DNA of 64,000 nt from Achromobacter xylosoxidans A8 (GTDB lineage Bacteria > Pseudomonadota > Gammaproteobacteria > Burkholderiales > Burkholderiaceae_B). Where the stretch lies: contig NC_014640.1 of assembly GCF_000165835.1 (NCBI RefSeq), forward strand, positions 248,001 to 312,000, in the 5' to 3' direction. The notes below the pieces were generated by a model. The model searched no databases. It saw nothing but the letters and a program-made list of their open reading frames with translations, and was not told where the DNA came from. The translations under genes and the position numbers were made by a program. Positions 62,266 to 64,000 of this stretch are shown piece by piece (within the stretch, counting starts at the first letter, position 1; each line of letters opens with the position of its first letter).

Positions 62266-63892
62266 CGTTGCGCGACACCACCGGCGGCTTGTCGCCGGCA
62301 TGCAGCGCGCGCACCTTGTCCAGCACCATCTTGTCCTCCAGCGTCATGCGGTCGATCATGCGCAGGTATTGCATCCAGCTTTCCACCAGGAATACTTCGC
62401 GCCAGACCCCTTCGCGCTCCAGGTCGCGGAACAGCTGCCACTGCTGCGCGCCGTTGCGCAGCCGCATGAGCCGCAGCGGATGCGCCGCGCCGATCAGCGC
62501 GGACAGCTTGTCTTTCTCGATCAGGTATTCGACCGCGACCAGCACCGCGCCGTGCTGCGTATTGAAGCCGGCCGCGGCCATGGTCGGCTCGGTGCTGTCG
62601 GCGCGCGCCAGCGATGAGGTGTCCAGGTGTTCGGGCAGGCGCGAGCGGTACATGAGCGCGACGGTGATGCCCAGCATGATGCCGGCGGTGGCCAGGGCGC
62701 CGGAAACGCCCATGGTGCCGGCAAAGTGGCCCCACATGAAGGACCCGGCCGCCAGGCCGCCGAAGATGGCCGTCTGGTACAGCGCCAGCGCGCGCGCCTT
62801 GACCCAGTCGGGCACCAGCATCTGGACGGTGGTGTTGTAGGTGGCCAGCACCCCGATCCAGCAGCTGCCCGACAGCAGCAGCGCCGGAAAGGCCACCCAC
62901 AAGGTGCCGGTCAGGCCCAGCGCCAGCAGGCAGGCGGCCAGCAGCGCGGCGGCCACGCTGACCAGGCCGCCCGCGCCCCAGGCGGCCTGCACCCGCCGCA
63001 CGAAGGCGCTGCCGAGGATGGCGCCCAGGCCCAGCGCGCCCAGCATGTAGCCGTACAGCAGTGCGCTGCCGCCTTCGTGTTCATGGGCCAGCAGCGGCAG
63101 CAATGCCCACAGCGCGCTGGCGGACAGCCCGAAGGCGAAGGACCGCAGCATCACCACGCGGGTCACGGTGGAATGCTGGGTGTAGCGCAGCGCCGCCACC
63201 ACGCCTTCCAGGATGCCTTCGGGCGGCAGGCGGCGCAGCGGCAGCTCGCGCCTCCAGCGCCAGATGGCCCAGATCAGGCCGCCATAGCAGAAGCAGTTCA
63301 GCAGGAACACCCAGGGCGCGCCCATGGCGCCCAGCAGCAGGCCGCCGATGGCCGGCCCGACCGCGCGCGCCACGTTGAAGTTGACGCTGTTCAGCAGCAC
63401 CGCGCTGCCGACGTGGGCGCGCGGCACCTGTTCGCCGACGGCGGCCTGCCAGGCCGGCGTGACGATGGCGCTGCCGATGGCAATACAGAAGACGGACGCG
63501 ATCAGCGTGATGGGATGCAGCAGCCCGGCGAAGGCCAGGATGGTGATGAAGACGCCGCCCGCCAGCTCCAGCAGCATGCCGGTCAGCATGACCTTGCGGC
63601 GGTCGTAGTTGTCGGCCAGCACCCCGGTCAGGATGGACAGCGCCACCAGCGGGAAGGCGGCGGCCACCTGGATCATGGCGACCATCAGCGGGCTGCTCTG
63701 CTCGGTGGTGATGATCCACGCGGCGGCGACGGATTGCGCCCAGGTGCCCAGGTTGGCGAACAGGTTGGCGATCCAGATGATGCGGAAGGCCGGAAACGCG
63801 AAGGGGGATAGCGTGCTCACCTGCAGCACGGGGGCGGGAGCGGCCTGCGCGTCCGCGGGCAGATCGGTGTTGGCCGAAACGGGTTGCAGCAT
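62201..63892 (-). CDS. MFS transporter (EntS-like MFS_3) with C-terminal soluble domain
   Basis: A 563-residue protein. Residues about 30-430 form 10-12 helices of the EntS/MFS_3 type: FRIIWIANLFANLGTWAQSV, LTGVLADNYDRRKVML (motif A-like) and NSVNFNVARAVGPAIGG. Residues about 445-563 are soluble: VLVAVEYLIEKDKLSAL, WQLFRDLEREGVWREVFLVE and DKMVLDKVRAL, resembling a small ABM-type alpha/beta barrel. This fusion is known in several Proteobacteria, from memory. It probably exports a siderophore or other metabolite; the substrate is not clear. Its end overlaps the convergent receptor gene by 65 bases. Nothing recognisable is in the last 108 bases of the window beyond it. Confidence 0.85.
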   Translation of the reverse strand: MLQPVSANTDLPADAQAAPAPVLQVSTLSPFAFPAFRIIWIANLFANLGTWAQSVAAAWIITTEQSSPLMVAMIQVAAAFPLVALSILTGVLADNYDRRKVMLTGMLLELAGGVFITILAFAGLLHPITLIASVFCIAIGSAIVTPAWQAAVGEQVPRAHVGSAVLLNSVNFNVARAVGPAIGGLLLGAMGAPWVFLLNCFCYGGLIWAIWRWRRELPLRRLPPEGILEGVVAALRYTQHSTVTRVVMLRSFAFGLSASALWALLPLLAHEHEGGSALLYGYMLGALGLGAILGSAFVRRVQAAWGAGGLVSVAAALLAACLLALGLTGTLWVAFPALLLSGSCWIGVLATYNTTVQMLVPDWVKARALALYQTAIFGGLAAGSFMWGHFAGTMGVSGALATAGIMLGITVALMYRSRLPEHLDTSSLARADSTEPTMAAAGFNTQHGAVLVAVEYLIEKDKLSALIGAAHPLRLMRLRNGAQQWQLFRDLEREGVWREVFLVESWMQYLRMIDRMTLEDKMVLDKVRALHAGDKPPVVSRNVSYLAMNEAQGFSLRRDPESL

Positions 63893-64000
63893 GGAGTTCT
63901 TCCGGCGCGCCGGGTGGGCGCTCCTGTCGGGCGTGGTCTGGGTCGGGTAATGGTACGCCTAAGCCAGCGATCGATGGGAGCGCGCGCGGCCCCTCAGAGC

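Noticed and set aside
62201..63892. MFS with C-terminal domain as a new fusion
   Set aside because: Similar MFS_3 proteins with this soluble tail are familiar in Proteobacteria, so it was not listed as novel.

Overview
The window is GC-rich, densely coded bacterial DNA with no rRNA, tRNA, IS element, prophage or CRISPR array that I can see. It looks like an Alcaligenaceae chromosome, most likely Achromobacter or a close Bordetella relative. Reasons: a Vi-antigen-type capsule export locus carrying a VexL-like lyase (known from Burkholderiales), two orphan Bug-type tripartite tricarboxylate receptor proteins, many CoA-dependent catabolic genes, and an LPS-core/panB neighbourhood. The genus call is an inference from gene content, not a sequence match.

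Layout. (1) 1-8709: export half of a Vi-antigen-like capsule locus (tviE end, vexA, vexB, vexC, vexD, vexE, vexL), all on the plus strand and mostly overlapping or closely spaced. The VexC-like ATPase has lost every ATPase motif. (2) 8767-17742: small accessory units: AraC regulator/MFS pump, Ohr-like peroxidase, a Crp-type regulator facing a receptor-BKACE-SDR operon, TerC-Usp, and a spermidine-synthase-like protein. (3) 17747-28745: two divergent operons for catabolism of an unknown CoA-activated acid, with an IclR regulator. (4) 28774-36665: a tight four-gene minus-strand operon that is the most unusual part of the window. It encodes a papain-like peptidase fused to an alpha/beta hydrolase, a multi-PAS/GAF pseudo-histidine kinase (His replaced by Asp), a CHAT (caspase-like) protease with a receiver-like N-terminus, and an unrecognised protein with a glycine-rich hydrophobic stretch. 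I read it as a candidate sensor-protease-effector module. (5) 36844-42834: aldo/keto reductase with LysR, then an amino-acid cluster (two ornithine-cyclodeaminase-family proteins, an N-carbamoyl-D-amino-acid hydrolase, an Lrp regulator) and a DUF1059 protein. (6) 43031-51021: dynamin-like/YcjF GTPase, panB, two LPS-core-type genes, a lipoprotein 5'-nucleotidase, and the formaldehyde-detoxification pair frmR-adhC. (7) 51221-59629: histidine utilisation (hut) genes with HutC operators. (8) 59637-64000: two MFS pumps around a second orphan receptor protein.

How they work together. The capsule genes move and trim a polyuronate chain. The hut operon takes histidine through urocanate and imidazolonepropionate to formiminoglutamate, but no hutF, hutG or hutE is present; a nitrilase-superfamily hydrolase closes the operon instead. 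FrmR represses its own promoter through a G-tract operator, and HutC operators overlap both hut promoters. These regulatory sites are the best supported non-coding features. Start sites were moved inward from the longest frame where a Shine-Dalgarno or family N-terminus argued for it; several genes use TTG or GTG.
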